From Pseudonocardia abyssalis (GTDB lineage: Bacteria > Actinomycetota > Actinomycetes > Mycobacteriales > Pseudonocardiaceae), in the NCBI RefSeq assembly GCF_019263705.2, contig NZ_JADQDK010000001.1:2046001-2110000 (forward strand): DNA of 64,000 nt, given 5' to 3'. The position numbers were made by a program, and so were the translations under genes. The stretch's first letter is position 1. Each line of letters starts with the position of its first letter. The notes under the pieces were generated by a model that was not told where the DNA came from, searched no databases, and saw only the letters and a program-made list of their open reading frames with translations. Shown here one piece after another: positions 47,704 through 56,314 of this stretch.

Positions 47704-48758
47704 GATTCGAAGCCGAGGGGCAGGTAGGTGTCCACGTTCTCCTTGGTGATCGTGGCCGAGGCCAGCGTGATCGACGTCGGGACCTCCTTCTCCACGAGGT
47801 CGCCCATGCCGCGGTTCTGCGCGACGAGCCGCGCCAGCGCCATCGCCGAGGAGGCCATGGTGGGGCTGTAGGTGACCGTCGCCTTGAGGACGGAGGTGTC
47901 GGCCTGGATCTCGCGCATCGCGTTGGCCGAGCCGGCGCCGCCGACCATGAAGAACTCGCTGCGCCCGGCCTGGGTGATCGCGGCGAGCACGCCGATGCCC
48001 TGGTCGTCGTCGTGGTTCCACAGGGCGTCGAGCTGCGGGGCGGCCTGCAGGAGGTTCGCCGCGACCCGCTGCCCGCCCTGCGCGGTGAAGTCCGCCGCCT
48101 GGCGCGGGCCCACGGCGAACCCGAACGACGCCAGCGCATCGGAGAAGCCCTGGCTGCGGGCCTGGGTCAGCGGGAGGTTGTCGATGCCGGCGATCTCGCC
48201 GATCACCGGGTTCGCGACGCCGGCGTCGCGCAGGCGGGTGCCGATGTAGGTGCCCGCGGAGACACCCATGCCGTAGTTGTCGCCGCCGATCCAGGTGCGG
48301 TAGGCCAGCGGCGAGTCGAAGATGCGGTCCAGGTTGATCACCGGGATGCCCGCGTCCATCGCGCGGCGGCCCAGCGAGGTGAGCTGGCTGCCGTCGTTGG
48401 GCAGGATGACCAGCGCGTCGACGCCCTGGTTGATCAGCGTCTCGACCGCGGCGATCTGCTGGGTGATGTCGTTGGTCGGGTTGACCGCCTCCAGCGTGAC
48501 GTCGCTGTACTGGCCGGCCTGGGCCTGCGCGTTCGCGGCGATGGCGGCGATCCAGCCGTGGTCGGCGGCCGGGGCGGAGAAGCCGATGGTGACGGGCGTG
48601 CCGGGTTCGGCGTTGTCGCCCGCGGCGGCGGCGACGTTGGCGCCTCCGCCCGCGGCGGCCGGGGCGGCGTTGCTGGTGCAGGCGGCGGTGAGGGCGGCAC
48701 CGACACCGAGGGCGCCGACGAGGAAACCGCGGCGCGCGAGACCGGACGAGTCAGACAT
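47700..48758 (-). CDS. Sugar ABC transporter substrate-binding lipoprotein (RbsB type)
   Basis: 352 residues. A Tat-type lipoprotein signal (LARRGFLVGALGVGAALTAA then Cys) starts the protein, so it should be anchored outside the membrane. The periplasmic-binding fold shows VTIGFSAPAADHGWIAAIAA, QIAAVETLINQGVDALVILP, NDGSQLTSLGRRAMDAGIPV, INLDRIFDSPLAYRTWIGGD and WNHDDDQGIGVLAAITQAGR. These match ribose, galactose and inositol binding proteins. ATG 48758 is followed by the permease gene upstream (29 bp). The ligand is unknown. Confidence 0.92.
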   Translation of the reverse strand: MSDSSGLARRGFLVGALGVGAALTAACTSNAAPAAAGGGANVAAAAGDNAEPGTPVTIGFSAPAADHGWIAAIAANAQAQAGQYSDVTLEAVNPTNDITQQIAAVETLINQGVDALVILPNDGSQLTSLGRRAMDAGIPVINLDRIFDSPLAYRTWIGGDNYGMGVSAGTYIGTRLRDAGVANPVIGEIAGIDNLPLTQARSQGFSDALASFGFAVGPRQAADFTAQGGQRVAANLLQAAPQLDALWNHDDDQGIGVLAAITQAGRSEFFMVGGAGSANAMREIQADTSVLKATVTYSPTMASSAMALARLVAQNRGMGDLVEKEVPTSITLASATITKENVDTYLPLGFES

Positions 48759-48787
48759 GGTGGGCACTCCTGTGTGCGGGAAGGGAT

Positions 48788-49792
48788 TCAGGGGGACGAG
48801 CGCTGCGCGCGGGTCTGGATCAGGACGGCGACCACGATGATCACGCCCTTGGCGATGTTCTGGACCTCGGTCGCCAGGTTGTTCAGCACGAACAGGTTGG
48901 TGATCGTCGTGAACACCAGCACGCCGAGGATCGAGCCGATCAGCGTGCCGCGGCCGCCCGTGAGGAGCGTGCCGCCGATGATCACCGCGGCGATGGCGTC
49001 GAGCTCGTAGAGGGTGCCGTGGGTGCTCGACCCGGTCGTCGTGAGCGAGGCGATCATGATCGCCGCGATGCCGCAGCAGAGCCCGGACAGGACGTAGAGC
49101 GCGATGGTGTGGCGCTTGACGTCGAGGCCGGCGAGGCGGGCCGCCTCGGGGTTGCCGCCGATGGCGAACGTGCGGCGACCGAACGTCGTGCGGTTGAGCA
49201 GCACCCAGCCCACCGCCACCACCGCGGCGAAGATGTAGACCAGCAGCGGGATGCCGAGCAGGCGGGTGGTGGCGATCCCGGCGATGACCGGGTCGACCAC
49301 GATCTGGCTGCGCCGCGCGGAGATCCGTTCCGCGAGGCCCTGGGCCGTGATCAGCATCGCCAGCGTCACGATGAACGGGACGATGCGTCCGTAGGCGATG
49401 AGCAGCCCGTTGACCAGCCCCGCGCCCGCCCCGACCGCGAGCGCGCAGAAGATCATCACCCACGGGCCGTAGGACTGGGTCGCGACGGTGGTCGCCCACA
49501 CCGACGCCAGCGCCATCACCTTGCCGACGGACAGGTCGATGCCGCCGCCGATGATCACGAACGTGACCCCGACGGTGATCACGCCGATGATCGACGCCGA
49601 GGTGAGGATCGTCAGCAGGTTCGAGGTCGTGGCGAAGGTGTCCGCGGTGGACACCCCGACCACGCACAGCAGCACGAGCACCGCGACCAGGCCGAGGTTG
49701 CGACCGGCCCCGCTGTCGAGCACCCGGGCCACCGCGGACGGGGCCCCCGCCACCCGCTCGACGGGCGGTGCGGCCATCTTCTGGTCAGGCAT
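48788..49792 (-). CDS. Sugar ABC transporter permease (RbsC type)
   Basis: 334-residue permease with about 8-10 helices. Family sequence: LGLVAVLVLLCVVGVSTADT, TSASIIGVITVGVTFVIIGG, GGIDLSVGKVMALASVWATT, GRIVPFIVTLAMLITAQGLA, IGGNPEAARLAGLDVKRHTI and YELDAIAAVIIGGTLLTGGR. The G-G-x-D-L-S-V and E-A-x-x-x-G positions are typical EAA-like contacts with the ATPase. It overlaps the ATPase gene by 8 bp, so the two are made together. Confidence 0.94.
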   Translation of the reverse strand: MPDQKMAAPPVERVAGAPSAVARVLDSGAGRNLGLVAVLVLLCVVGVSTADTFATTSNLLTILTSASIIGVITVGVTFVIIGGGIDLSVGKVMALASVWATTVATQSYGPWVMIFCALAVGAGAGLVNGLLIAYGRIVPFIVTLAMLITAQGLAERISARRSQIVVDPVIAGIATTRLLGIPLLVYIFAAVVAVGWVLLNRTTFGRRTFAIGGNPEAARLAGLDVKRHTIALYVLSGLCCGIAAIMIASLTTTGSSTHGTLYELDAIAAVIIGGTLLTGGRGTLIGSILGVLVFTTITNLFVLNNLATEVQNIAKGVIIVVAVLIQTRAQRSSP

Positions 49793-51281
49793 GTGCCGTC
49801 CCCTCCATCACCAGGTCCAGGACCCGGCCCTCGTCGAGCTCGTCGGCGGGCGCCTCGTGGACGACCGCGCCCTCGCGGACGACCAGCACCCGGTCGGCGA
49901 GGCCGAGCACCTCGGGCACCTCGCTGGACACCAGCACCACGGCCACACCGCTCGCGGCGAGCTGCCGGACCAGCGCATAGATCTCGCTGCGGGCGCCGAC
50001 GTCGACGCCGCGGGTGGGCTCGTCGAGCAGCAGGACCGTGCAGCCGCGCAGCAGCCAGCGCGCGAGCACGACCTTCTGCTGGTTGCCGCCCGAGAGCGTC
50101 CGGACGACGCGCCGCGCGTCGGCGGGGCGCACGTCGAGCTGCTCGGTGACCTCCGTGGCGGCGCTCAGCTCGGCGTTCTCGCGCACGAACCCGCCGCGGG
50201 CGAAGCGGCCCATCGCGGGCAGCGTGACGTTGCGGTACACCGGCTCGCCGAGCAGCAGACCCTGGCTCTTGCGCTCCTCGGGGCACAGCCCGACCCCGGC
50301 CCGCACGGCCCCGGGCACCGAGCCGCGGCGCAGCGCCCGGCCGTTGACGCGGACGGTGCCGGCGCCGGCGCGGCGCGCGCCGTAGACCGTCTCGAGGATC
50401 TCCGAGCGCCCGGAGCCGACCAGCCCTGCCAGCCCCACGACCTCCCCGGCCCGCACGGTGAACGAGACGCCCGCGAACTCACCGGTGCGGGCGAGGCCGT
50501 CGACCTCCAGGACGGTGTCGCCCGGGGCCTCCCCGGTGCGCGGCGGGAACACGTGCTCGCTGGAGCGGCCGGTCATCAGACGGATGACCTCGGCGGTGGG
50601 GGTGGTGCGGGCGGGGAGGTCGCGCGCGACGGTCCGGCCGTCCTTGAGGACGGTCACGCGGTCGCCGATCTCGCGGATCTCGGCGAGCCGGTGGGAGATG
50701 TAGACGACGGCGACGCCCTCGGCGGTGAGCTCGCGGATGACCCGGAACAGGTTCTCGACCTCGTGCGGGTCGAGCACCGCCGACGGCTCGTCCATGACGA
50801 TCAGCCGGGCGTCGCGGGCGAGTGCGCGGGCCATGCTGACGACCTGTTGACCCGCGGCCGGCAGCCGCCCCAGCTCGCGGCGCGGCGGGATCTCGGGGTG
50901 CCCGAGTCGGCGCAGCAGCGCGCGGGCGATGTCCTCGGCGTCGCGGGGGCGGGTGAAGCCCAGCCGCGCAGGCTCGTGGCCGAGCACGATGTTCTCGGCG
51001 ACGCTCAGGCCGGGCACGAGGTCGAGCTCCTGGTGGATGGTGGCGATCCCGGCGGCGTCGGCGGCCTGCGGGGAGCCGAACGAGACGGGCTCACCCGCCC
51101 AGCGGAGCTCGCCCGCGTCAGGCCGGTGAGCCCCGGCGAGCACCTTGATCAGCGTCGACTTGCCCGCGCCGTTCTGGCCCAGCAGGCAGTGCACCTCGCC
51201 CGCGGCGACGTCGAGGTCGACGCCGTCGAGCGCGCGGACCCCCGGGAAGTCCTTGACGATCCCCCGCATCTGCAGCAACAC
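49785..51281 (-). CDS. Sugar ABC transporter ATP-binding protein (RbsA type)
   Basis: 498 residues with two ATPase domains, as in RbsA/MglA/XylG. Domain 1 has Walker A HCLLGQNGAGKSTLIKVLAG, Walker B LIVMDEPSAVLD and a degenerate signature RLPAAGQQVVSMARALA; domain 2 has the degenerate Walker A GLAGLVGSGRSEILETVYGA, the intact LSGGNQQKVVLARWLLRG and Walker B VLLLDEPTRGVDVGARSEIY. Domain 1 lacking LSGGQ and domain 2 lacking a proper Walker A is normal for this family. GTG 51281 begins the operon. It faces the ROK gene across 86 bp, which hold the promoters. Confidence 0.94.
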   Translation of the reverse strand: MLLQMRGIVKDFPGVRALDGVDLDVAAGEVHCLLGQNGAGKSTLIKVLAGAHRPDAGELRWAGEPVSFGSPQAADAAGIATIHQELDLVPGLSVAENIVLGHEPARLGFTRPRDAEDIARALLRRLGHPEIPPRRELGRLPAAGQQVVSMARALARDARLIVMDEPSAVLDPHEVENLFRVIRELTAEGVAVVYISHRLAEIREIGDRVTVLKDGRTVARDLPARTTPTAEVIRLMTGRSSEHVFPPRTGEAPGDTVLEVDGLARTGEFAGVSFTVRAGEVVGLAGLVGSGRSEILETVYGARRAGAGTVRVNGRALRRGSVPGAVRAGVGLCPEERKSQGLLLGEPVYRNVTLPAMGRFARGGFVRENAELSAATEVTEQLDVRPADARRVVRTLSGGNQQKVVLARWLLRGCTVLLLDEPTRGVDVGARSEIYALVRQLAASGVAVVLVSSEVPEVLGLADRVLVVREGAVVHEAPADELDEGRVLDLVMEGTAHA

Positions 51282-51299
51282 GGGGGAAACCTAGGAGGG

Positions 51300-51348
51300 T
51301 TGACCAGTGACGTACAACGGCCGAATAATGCGTGTTCAAGTCATTTAT
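51300..51348. promoter_or_regulatory. Promoter of the ROK gene with candidate operator
   Basis: TTGACC (51300-51305) and AATAAT (51324-51329), 18 bp apart, form a good sigma-70 promoter for the ROK gene at 51368. AATAATG (51324-51330) and CATTTAT (51342-51348), nearly inverted copies 11 bp apart, could be the ROK operator. The segment is far more A/T-rich than its neighbours. Confidence 0.55.
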
Positions 51349-51367
51349 CCGATGAAATCAGGTCGTG

Positions 51368-52594
51368 ATGTCCCCGCCGCCGTGGACGCTGCCCGCACTG
51401 CGCCTCGAGGCCCCGCTGCTTTCCGGGCGGATCGACGCGGGCGTCACCCTCAGCACCGTGACGCGGCTGGTCGCGTCCGGCACGGCCGTCAGCAAGGCCG
51501 ACCTCGTCGTCGCCGCCGGGCTGGCGCGCACCACCGTCAGCGCCGCCGTCGACGAGCTGCTCGCGCGCGGCGTCCTGCAGCCCGACGGGATCCGCCCGAC
51601 GAGCGGGCGCGGGCGCCCGGCCGACCGCCTCGCCCTGTCCCCGCACTGCGGCGCGGTGCTGCTCGCCGACGTCGGGGCCCGCGGGGCGCACCTGGCCGTG
51701 GTCGACCTGCGCCAGCAGGTGCTCGGCCACGTGCACGTCGACCTCGACGTCCGGGAGGGGCCCGCGGCGGTGCTCGGCACCGTGGAGGGTGAGCTGGAGA
51801 AGCTCCGCACCCGGGCCGGGGTGCCGGTACGCGCGGTCGTGATCGGCCTGCCCGGCCCCGTCGACGGCCACCTCGGCGTCCCGGTGCGGCCGCCGATCAT
51901 GCCGGGCTGGCACGCCTACCCGGTCGCCGCGCGGCTGCAGGAGACGTTCGCGTGCCCCGTGCTGCTGGAGAACGACGTCAACCTGCGCGCCCTCGGCGAG
52001 GCCAGGGCGCTGCCCGCCGACCAGGCCCCGCTGCTGTTCGTCAAGGTCGGCACCGGGATCGGCGGCGGGCTGGTGACGCGCGAGGGGGTGCTGCACCACG
52101 GCGCCGACGGGGCCGCGGGCGACATCGGGCACGTGCGCGTCCGCGGCGCCCCCGACACCGTGTGCGTCTGCGGCAACATCGGGTGCATCGAGGCCGTCGC
52201 CTCCGTCACCGCGATCGGGCGGCGGCTCGGGCTCGCCGGCGCGGACGCCGCGTCGGAGGTCCGGGAGCTGGTCGCCCGCGCCGACCCGGAGACGATGGCG
52301 CTGGTCCGGGAGGCCGCCGCGCTGATCGGCGAGGTCGTCGCCATGCTCGTGCACTTCTACAACCCCGCGCGCGTCACGCTCGGCGGGTCGGTCACCTCGG
52401 CCAGTGACGAGCTGCTGGCCGGTGTCCGCAGCGTCGTCTACCAGCGGGCCCTGCCGCTGGCCACCCGCAACCTGGTCCTCGCCACAAGCGTGCTCGGGGA
52501 GCACGCCGGGCTCGGCGGGGCGTCCGTGCTCGGCATCGAGCGGGTGCTCTCCGCCGAGCACATCGGGCTGCTGGGTGCCGCTACTCGACGGTGA
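51368..52594 (+). CDS. ROK-family regulator of the sugar operon (probable)
   Basis: 408 residues. Winged helix VTRLVASGTAVSKADLVVAA, GLARTTVSAAVDELLARGVL, then the ROK domain: AVLLADVGARGAHLAVVDLR, VLLENDVNLRALGEARALPA, LLFVKVGTGIGGGLVTREGV and the zinc motif VCVCGNIGCIEAVASVTAIG (CxCGxxGCxE-like). So it should bind a sugar with a structural zinc. It is divergent from the ABC/dehydrogenase/isomerase operon and is the natural candidate to repress it. Alternative start GTG 51365. Its 3' end overlaps the convergent lipoprotein gene by 14 bp. Confidence 0.9.
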   Translation: MSPPPWTLPALRLEAPLLSGRIDAGVTLSTVTRLVASGTAVSKADLVVAAGLARTTVSAAVDELLARGVLQPDGIRPTSGRGRPADRLALSPHCGAVLLADVGARGAHLAVVDLRQQVLGHVHVDLDVREGPAAVLGTVEGELEKLRTRAGVPVRAVVIGLPGPVDGHLGVPVRPPIMPGWHAYPVAARLQETFACPVLLENDVNLRALGEARALPADQAPLLFVKVGTGIGGGLVTREGVLHHGADGAAGDIGHVRVRGAPDTVCVCGNIGCIEAVASVTAIGRRLGLAGADAASEVRELVARADPETMALVREAAALIGEVVAMLVHFYNPARVTLGGSVTSASDELLAGVRSVVYQRALPLATRNLVLATSVLGEHAGLGGASVLGIERVLSAEHIGLLGAATRR

Positions 52595-53588
52595 TGCGCA
52601 CGATGTCGAACGCCGGCGTCTGGTTGGCACGCTGCATCATCGGGACGCGGTGCGATCCGTCGCCCGCCCACACCGCGCACTGCGCGGTGCCGGCACTCGG
52701 CATGGCGTTCACCGGCACCGTGACCTGGTCGGGAGCCGCGCCGCCCTGGTTGTCCTGCGTGGCGAGGAAGAACTCCGGCGCGGGCTCGGCGTCGGGGGCG
52801 ACGTCGAGGGAGTCGAGCATCCGGCAGGCGGTGTGGAAGTGGCCGCGCTGGATGCCGTCCTCGGTGAGGAACGAGCTCTCGCGGTAGTAGCCGCCCGCGG
52901 CCGCACCGAGGAAGCGGTCGCGGACCAGGTTGCGGGTGCTGACCTGCAGGGTGAACTTCTCCCCCACCGCGACGGTGGCGGGGGCGTCGGTGATCAGCAA
53001 CGACGGGCTCTGCGCGGCCGCGGCGACCTCGCCGAACGCGATCGCGACGCAGCGGGGGGCGTCCTGGAAGCCGGTGTGCGGGTCGAGATCGCTGGTGGAG
53101 CAGTCGTCGCCGAGGATCTCCAGGCCGCCGGCCGCGGGCGGCGGGGCGACGGGGGGCGCGGTGGTGGTCTCCCCCGTCGTCGTGTCCTCGGCTGGGTCCG
53201 TGTCCTCCGCTGCGCCGGGCTCCTCGGCACCGGCCGTCTCCTCGGCCGTCGCGGTCTCCTCCTGGGACGTCGCCTGGTCCGCGGCGGTCTCCTCGTCCGC
53301 GGCGGTCTCCTCCTCGGTCGGCTCCAGCTCCTGCGTGTTGCCCGCCGGGACGGTCCGGACCGTGGTCGGGGTGACCGAGTGGCCGCCGTGGCCGCCCGTA
53401 CCCTGCCCGGAACCCTGTCCTGCGCCCTGGCCGTAGTCACCGGTGGACGGGGTCGCGATGGCGTAGTCGCAGGCCGTCGGCAGCAGCACCACGGCCGCGG
53501 CCGCCATGATCGTCAGCGCGGCGCGGCGGGCGCGGGCCGAAGGACTGTTCTCGGGCAGGGTCGGGTCGGGGAGCGCTGTCTCGCGCAT
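52581..53588 (-). CDS. Acidic lipoprotein of the envelope operon
   Basis: 335 residues. A signal peptide with lipobox (AAAAVVLLPTACDYA) begins the protein. Residues 45-75 are Gly/Gln/His-rich (GQGAGQGSGQGTGGHGGH), residues 85-140 are Glu/Thr/Ala repeats, and residues 150-335 form a folded domain with SLLITDAPATVAVGEKFTLQ, YYRESSFLTEDGIQRGHFHT, and RMLDSLDVAP, containing four Cys and several His. The folded part recurs in actinomycete proteins, sometimes annotated with unrelated names; I do not know its function. It is the last gene of a three-gene unit with the DUF4142 protein and a flavocytochrome. Metal binding through the His and Cys is a guess. Confidence 0.75.
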   Translation of the reverse strand: MRETALPDPTLPENSPSARARRAALTIMAAAAVVLLPTACDYAIATPSTGDYGQGAGQGSGQGTGGHGGHSVTPTTVRTVPAGNTQELEPTEEETAADEETAADQATSQEETATAEETAGAEEPGAAEDTDPAEDTTTGETTTAPPVAPPPAAGGLEILGDDCSTSDLDPHTGFQDAPRCVAIAFGEVAAAAQSPSLLITDAPATVAVGEKFTLQVSTRNLVRDRFLGAAAGGYYRESSFLTEDGIQRGHFHTACRMLDSLDVAPDAEPAPEFFLATQDNQGGAAPDQVTVPVNAMPSAGTAQCAVWAGDGSHRVPMMQRANQTPAFDIVRITVE

Positions 53589-53664
53589 CGGGGTGCCTCT
53601 CTGGGACGGGGAGCGGAGCGCCGGGGAGCGGGGAGCGTCGGCGCGGGTGGGTCGGGAGTGCGGG

Positions 53665-54669
53665 TCAGCGCTTCACGGAGTGCCGCGGACCGGTCTGTGA
53701 GACGGCGTTCGGGGACACCGCGTTCGGGGACACGCGCGAGTGCGAGCCGGTGTCGGAGACCCGGGGGTGCGGGCCAGTGTCGGAGACCCGGGGGTGCGGG
53801 CCGGTCTGCGACACGCGGGGATCGGGGATGCGGGGGTGCGACCCGGTGATGTGGGACTCGGGGTAGCGGGAGTGCGGCGGCGGGGCCGGCGCGGCGATGG
53901 CCGCGATCGCGCGGGCCGTCGCGTCCGGGGCGGGGCCCCGGACGGGCAGGCCCACCGGACCGGGCCGGCGGCGCATCGCGGAGAACAGGGCGATCGCGGC
54001 GAGCACCGCGGCCAGGACGACGAGCGCGGGGACGATCAGGTCCGCCGGGCCGCGGCCCGAGCCGAGCAGGCCGGGCGAGGGGGCCTCGGGCAGCGCCGAG
54101 TAGTCGACGAGCCCGGTGCTCTCCAGGTAGCCGATGTGCCGGGTCACGTACTCGTCGGCCTGCGCGGCGAACTGACGGACCAGCTCGTTGCGGGTGCTGA
54201 CCCGGACCGCCGCGATGACCGGGAGCACGGTGCCGTGCGCGGCGCGCAGGCGCTGCACGAACACGCGGTCGTAGTCGGTGCCGGTGAGCGCGGACATCTC
54301 GTTCATCCAGGTCAACTGCTCGGCCGTGGGGCGGCTCGGCACCAGCACGCCGAGCTGGTCGGCGGTCTCCATGACGAGCTGGTCGAGCTCCACGTGCTCG
54401 TGGTGGATGTTGGTGCCGACGGTCTGCACCTCCGCACGGCTGGCCTGCTGCTCGGCCTGCTGGCCGGTGGGGGCCTCCCAGAGACCGGCGAGGCGGACCT
54501 TGACGAGCAGGTCGCGGTCGGCGGGGCCGAGCGGGCCCCACGCGGTCTGGGTGTAACCGGCGGTGCCGGGGGTGCCGGACGCCCAGGACTGGGCGATCGA
54601 GGCGCTGACGGCGAGCAGCACCGCGACGATCACGGCCGTGCGCAGGGCGCGGGGAACACGGCGGAGCAT
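53665..54669 (-). CDS. DUF4142 exported membrane protein with C-terminal repeats
   Basis: 334 residues from ATG 54669. An uncleaved signal or first helix (ALRTAVIVAVLLAVSASIAQ) leads to a DUF4142 domain at residues 45-200: GPLGPADRDLLVKVRLAGLW, VQTVGTNIHHEHVELDQLVM, AEQLTWMNEMSALTGTDYDR, and FAAQADEYVTRHIGYLEST. DUF4142 has a ferritin-like helical fold and often sits in the envelope. A second helix (ADLIVPALVVLAAVLAAIAL) follows, then an inner tail of nine-residue repeats (PHPRVSDTG) that is basic at the end. It lies between the flavocytochrome (25 bp) and the lipoprotein (76 bp) genes, all minus strand. Confidence 0.85.
   Translation of the reverse strand: MLRRVPRALRTAVIVAVLLAVSASIAQSWASGTPGTAGYTQTAWGPLGPADRDLLVKVRLAGLWEAPTGQQAEQQASRAEVQTVGTNIHHEHVELDQLVMETADQLGVLVPSRPTAEQLTWMNEMSALTGTDYDRVFVQRLRAAHGTVLPVIAAVRVSTRNELVRQFAAQADEYVTRHIGYLESTGLVDYSALPEAPSPGLLGSGRGPADLIVPALVVLAAVLAAIALFSAMRRRPGPVGLPVRGPAPDATARAIAAIAAPAPPPHSRYPESHITGSHPRIPDPRVSQTGPHPRVSDTGPHPRVSDTGSHSRVSPNAVSPNAVSQTGPRHSVKR
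53705..53803. repeat. Tandem repeats in the tail of the DUF4142 gene
   Basis: Two 15-bp copies of GCGTTCGGGGACACC (53705-53734) and, after a spacer, two exact 27-bp copies starting GTGTCGGAGACCCGGGGGTG (53750-53776 and 53777-53803). They encode Ser-Pro-Asn-Ala-Val and Pro-His-Pro-Arg-Val-Ser-Asp-Thr-Gly repeats. Confidence 0.85.
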
Positions 54670-54694
54670 GGTGGGGGAGCCTTTCAGGGACGGG

Positions 54695-56026
54695 TCAGAC
54701 CATGTCGAACTGCTCGGTGCGGACATGGTCCGGGGGAACACCGAGGAGTCCGAGTGCGTGGAACGCGGTCGCGACGAGGGTCGGGGAACCGCAGACGAAC
54801 CAGTCGAGCGAGCGCGGGTCGGGGATGCCCGCGAGAGCGGTGGTCAGGGGGGTGGTCGCGTTGCGGTGGGGGCCGCGCAGCACCTCGCTGACGTCGAGGT
54901 AGAGGTGGTCGGCGAGCAGTGCGAGCTCGTCGCGGAACAGCACGTCCTCGCGGCCGGCGACGACCAGCACGAGATGGAACCGGCGGGCGTCGCCGCGGTC
55001 GGCCGCGGTGCGCAGCATGCTCATCATCGGCGTCACGCCGACGCCGCCGGCGATCATCACGACGCCGGTCGCCGAGCGGGAGTCGTCGACGGTGAAGGCG
55101 CCGTGCGGGCCGTCGACCCAGACCTGCTGGCCGGGCCGCAGGTCCGCGACCGCCGCGGTGAACGACCCGGCGTGCCGGATCGTGAACTCCACCGAGTACG
55201 GGTCGTGCGCCGAGGACGCGATCGTGAAGGGGTGCTCCTCGGCGCGCGTCGAGCGGGCCAGCCGCAGCCACGCGAACTGGCCGGGCGCGAAGGTCCAGTC
55301 GTGCTCGTCGCCCGCCCCGTGGCGGGCGCGGCGCCGGTCGAGCACCAGGGTGCTGACGGTCGGCGCCTCGGAGCGGACCTCGCGCACGACGAACTCCGAG
55401 GACGGGTCGAACACCGCGCGCAGCAGCCAGCGGTGCAGCAGCACCGCCAGCAGGGCCACGCAGATCAGGGCGAGCACCGCGCTCATCACGGAGTCCGTGA
55501 CGAGCTGCTGGAGGTACCAGACGTGCAGCGCGGAGCCGACGACCGCGACCCCGGCGAGCCCGACGTGGGTCCAGCGCCACAACTCGTAGGGCAGGTGCCG
55601 GGTGCGGCTGCGGGTGACGGCCAGCGCCACGGCGAGCGCGACCGCGGCGGTGGCGACGGTGGCGGCGACCGACGCCGACGTGGCCCGCGCAGGCGTCAGC
55701 AGCGTGACGTTGAGCGGGTCGGCGGCGACGACGCAGGCCAGGTGCAGCAGCACCAGACCCGCGGCCAGGCCGCCGAGCGTGCGGTGGACCTCGAGGATGC
55801 CCTCGATGCCGAACGCACGGGTGAGCGAGCGGACGCGCGAGGGCAGCACCGCCGCGGACACGATCGCCGAGAGCGCGAGCAGCCCGGTCGTCGTCGACAG
55901 TTGGGTCCACAGTGGAGCCGGCGGGGACGTGAGCAGGCGGATCACCACCGGGGCCACGAGAACCGTGCCCAGCGCCGCGATCCACGCGGCCCGCACGGTG
56001 CCCGCGGGGTAGGAGCCGTCTGTCAT
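54695..56026 (-). CDS. Ferric-reductase-like membrane flavocytochrome
   Basis: 443 residues. Residues 20-220 hold six helices with the haem-binding His of a ferric reductase-like domain (VHRTLGGLAAGLVLLHLACV and ELWRWTHVGLAGVAVVGSAL, HVWYLQQLV). Residues 225-330 form an FAD domain with FAPGQFAWLRL and EEHPFTIASSAHDPYSVEFT (HPFTxS). Residues 335-443 form an NAD(P) domain with GVVMIAGGVGVTPMMSMLRT and DWFVCGSP. This is a transmembrane electron path from NAD(P)H to the outside, as in FRE/NOX proteins. ATG 56026 is close to a possible metal-sensor operator. Acceptor unknown: iron, copper or oxygen. Confidence 0.9.
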   Translation of the reverse strand: MTDGSYPAGTVRAAWIAALGTVLVAPVVIRLLTSPPAPLWTQLSTTTGLLALSAIVSAAVLPSRVRSLTRAFGIEGILEVHRTLGGLAAGLVLLHLACVVAADPLNVTLLTPARATSASVAATVATAAVALAVALAVTRSRTRHLPYELWRWTHVGLAGVAVVGSALHVWYLQQLVTDSVMSAVLALICVALLAVLLHRWLLRAVFDPSSEFVVREVRSEAPTVSTLVLDRRRARHGAGDEHDWTFAPGQFAWLRLARSTRAEEHPFTIASSAHDPYSVEFTIRHAGSFTAAVADLRPGQQVWVDGPHGAFTVDDSRSATGVVMIAGGVGVTPMMSMLRTAADRGDARRFHLVLVVAGREDVLFRDELALLADHLYLDVSEVLRGPHRNATTPLTTALAGIPDPRSLDWFVCGSPTLVATAFHALGLLGVPPDHVRTEQFDMV

Positions 56027-56048
56027 GGGCCGGACGTTAGAAGGGGGT

Positions 56049-56061
56049 ACCCCGTCGGGGT
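56049..56061. promoter_or_regulatory. CsoR-like operator candidate before the flavocytochrome operon
   Basis: ACCCCG and CGGGGT form a 6-bp inverted repeat around one base, 23 bp before the ATG at 56026, in the sequence GTACCCCGTCGGGGTTG. Copper-sensing CsoR operators use a similar TACCCC...GGGGTA arrangement. The adjoining GGGGTACCCC (56044-56053) is itself a perfect palindrome. Apart from this, the 56027-56314 gap holds a CCGGG/CCCGG hairpin at 56085-56100 and no clear gene. Confidence 0.4.
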
Positions 56062-56314
56062 TGCGAGCCTGAGAGCCCCCCGGGCCGGGCGTCGTCCCGG
56101 GTGCGACGAGCGGGGACGGATTGGACTGTTCGGACCACGAGTTGCACCGGTTGCCCCGTAACACCCTCAGGGAAGCTGACGATCCGGGCCGCCCGCGACG
56201 GCCCCCGACCGCTCACCGCTCCCCCCGGGCGGCACGCCCGTCGAGCCGACGGGGGCGACTGCTCGGCGTGCGCCCGCCGGAGGCGCGCCGTCACGCTCGG
56301 CGACGGACGCCGCC

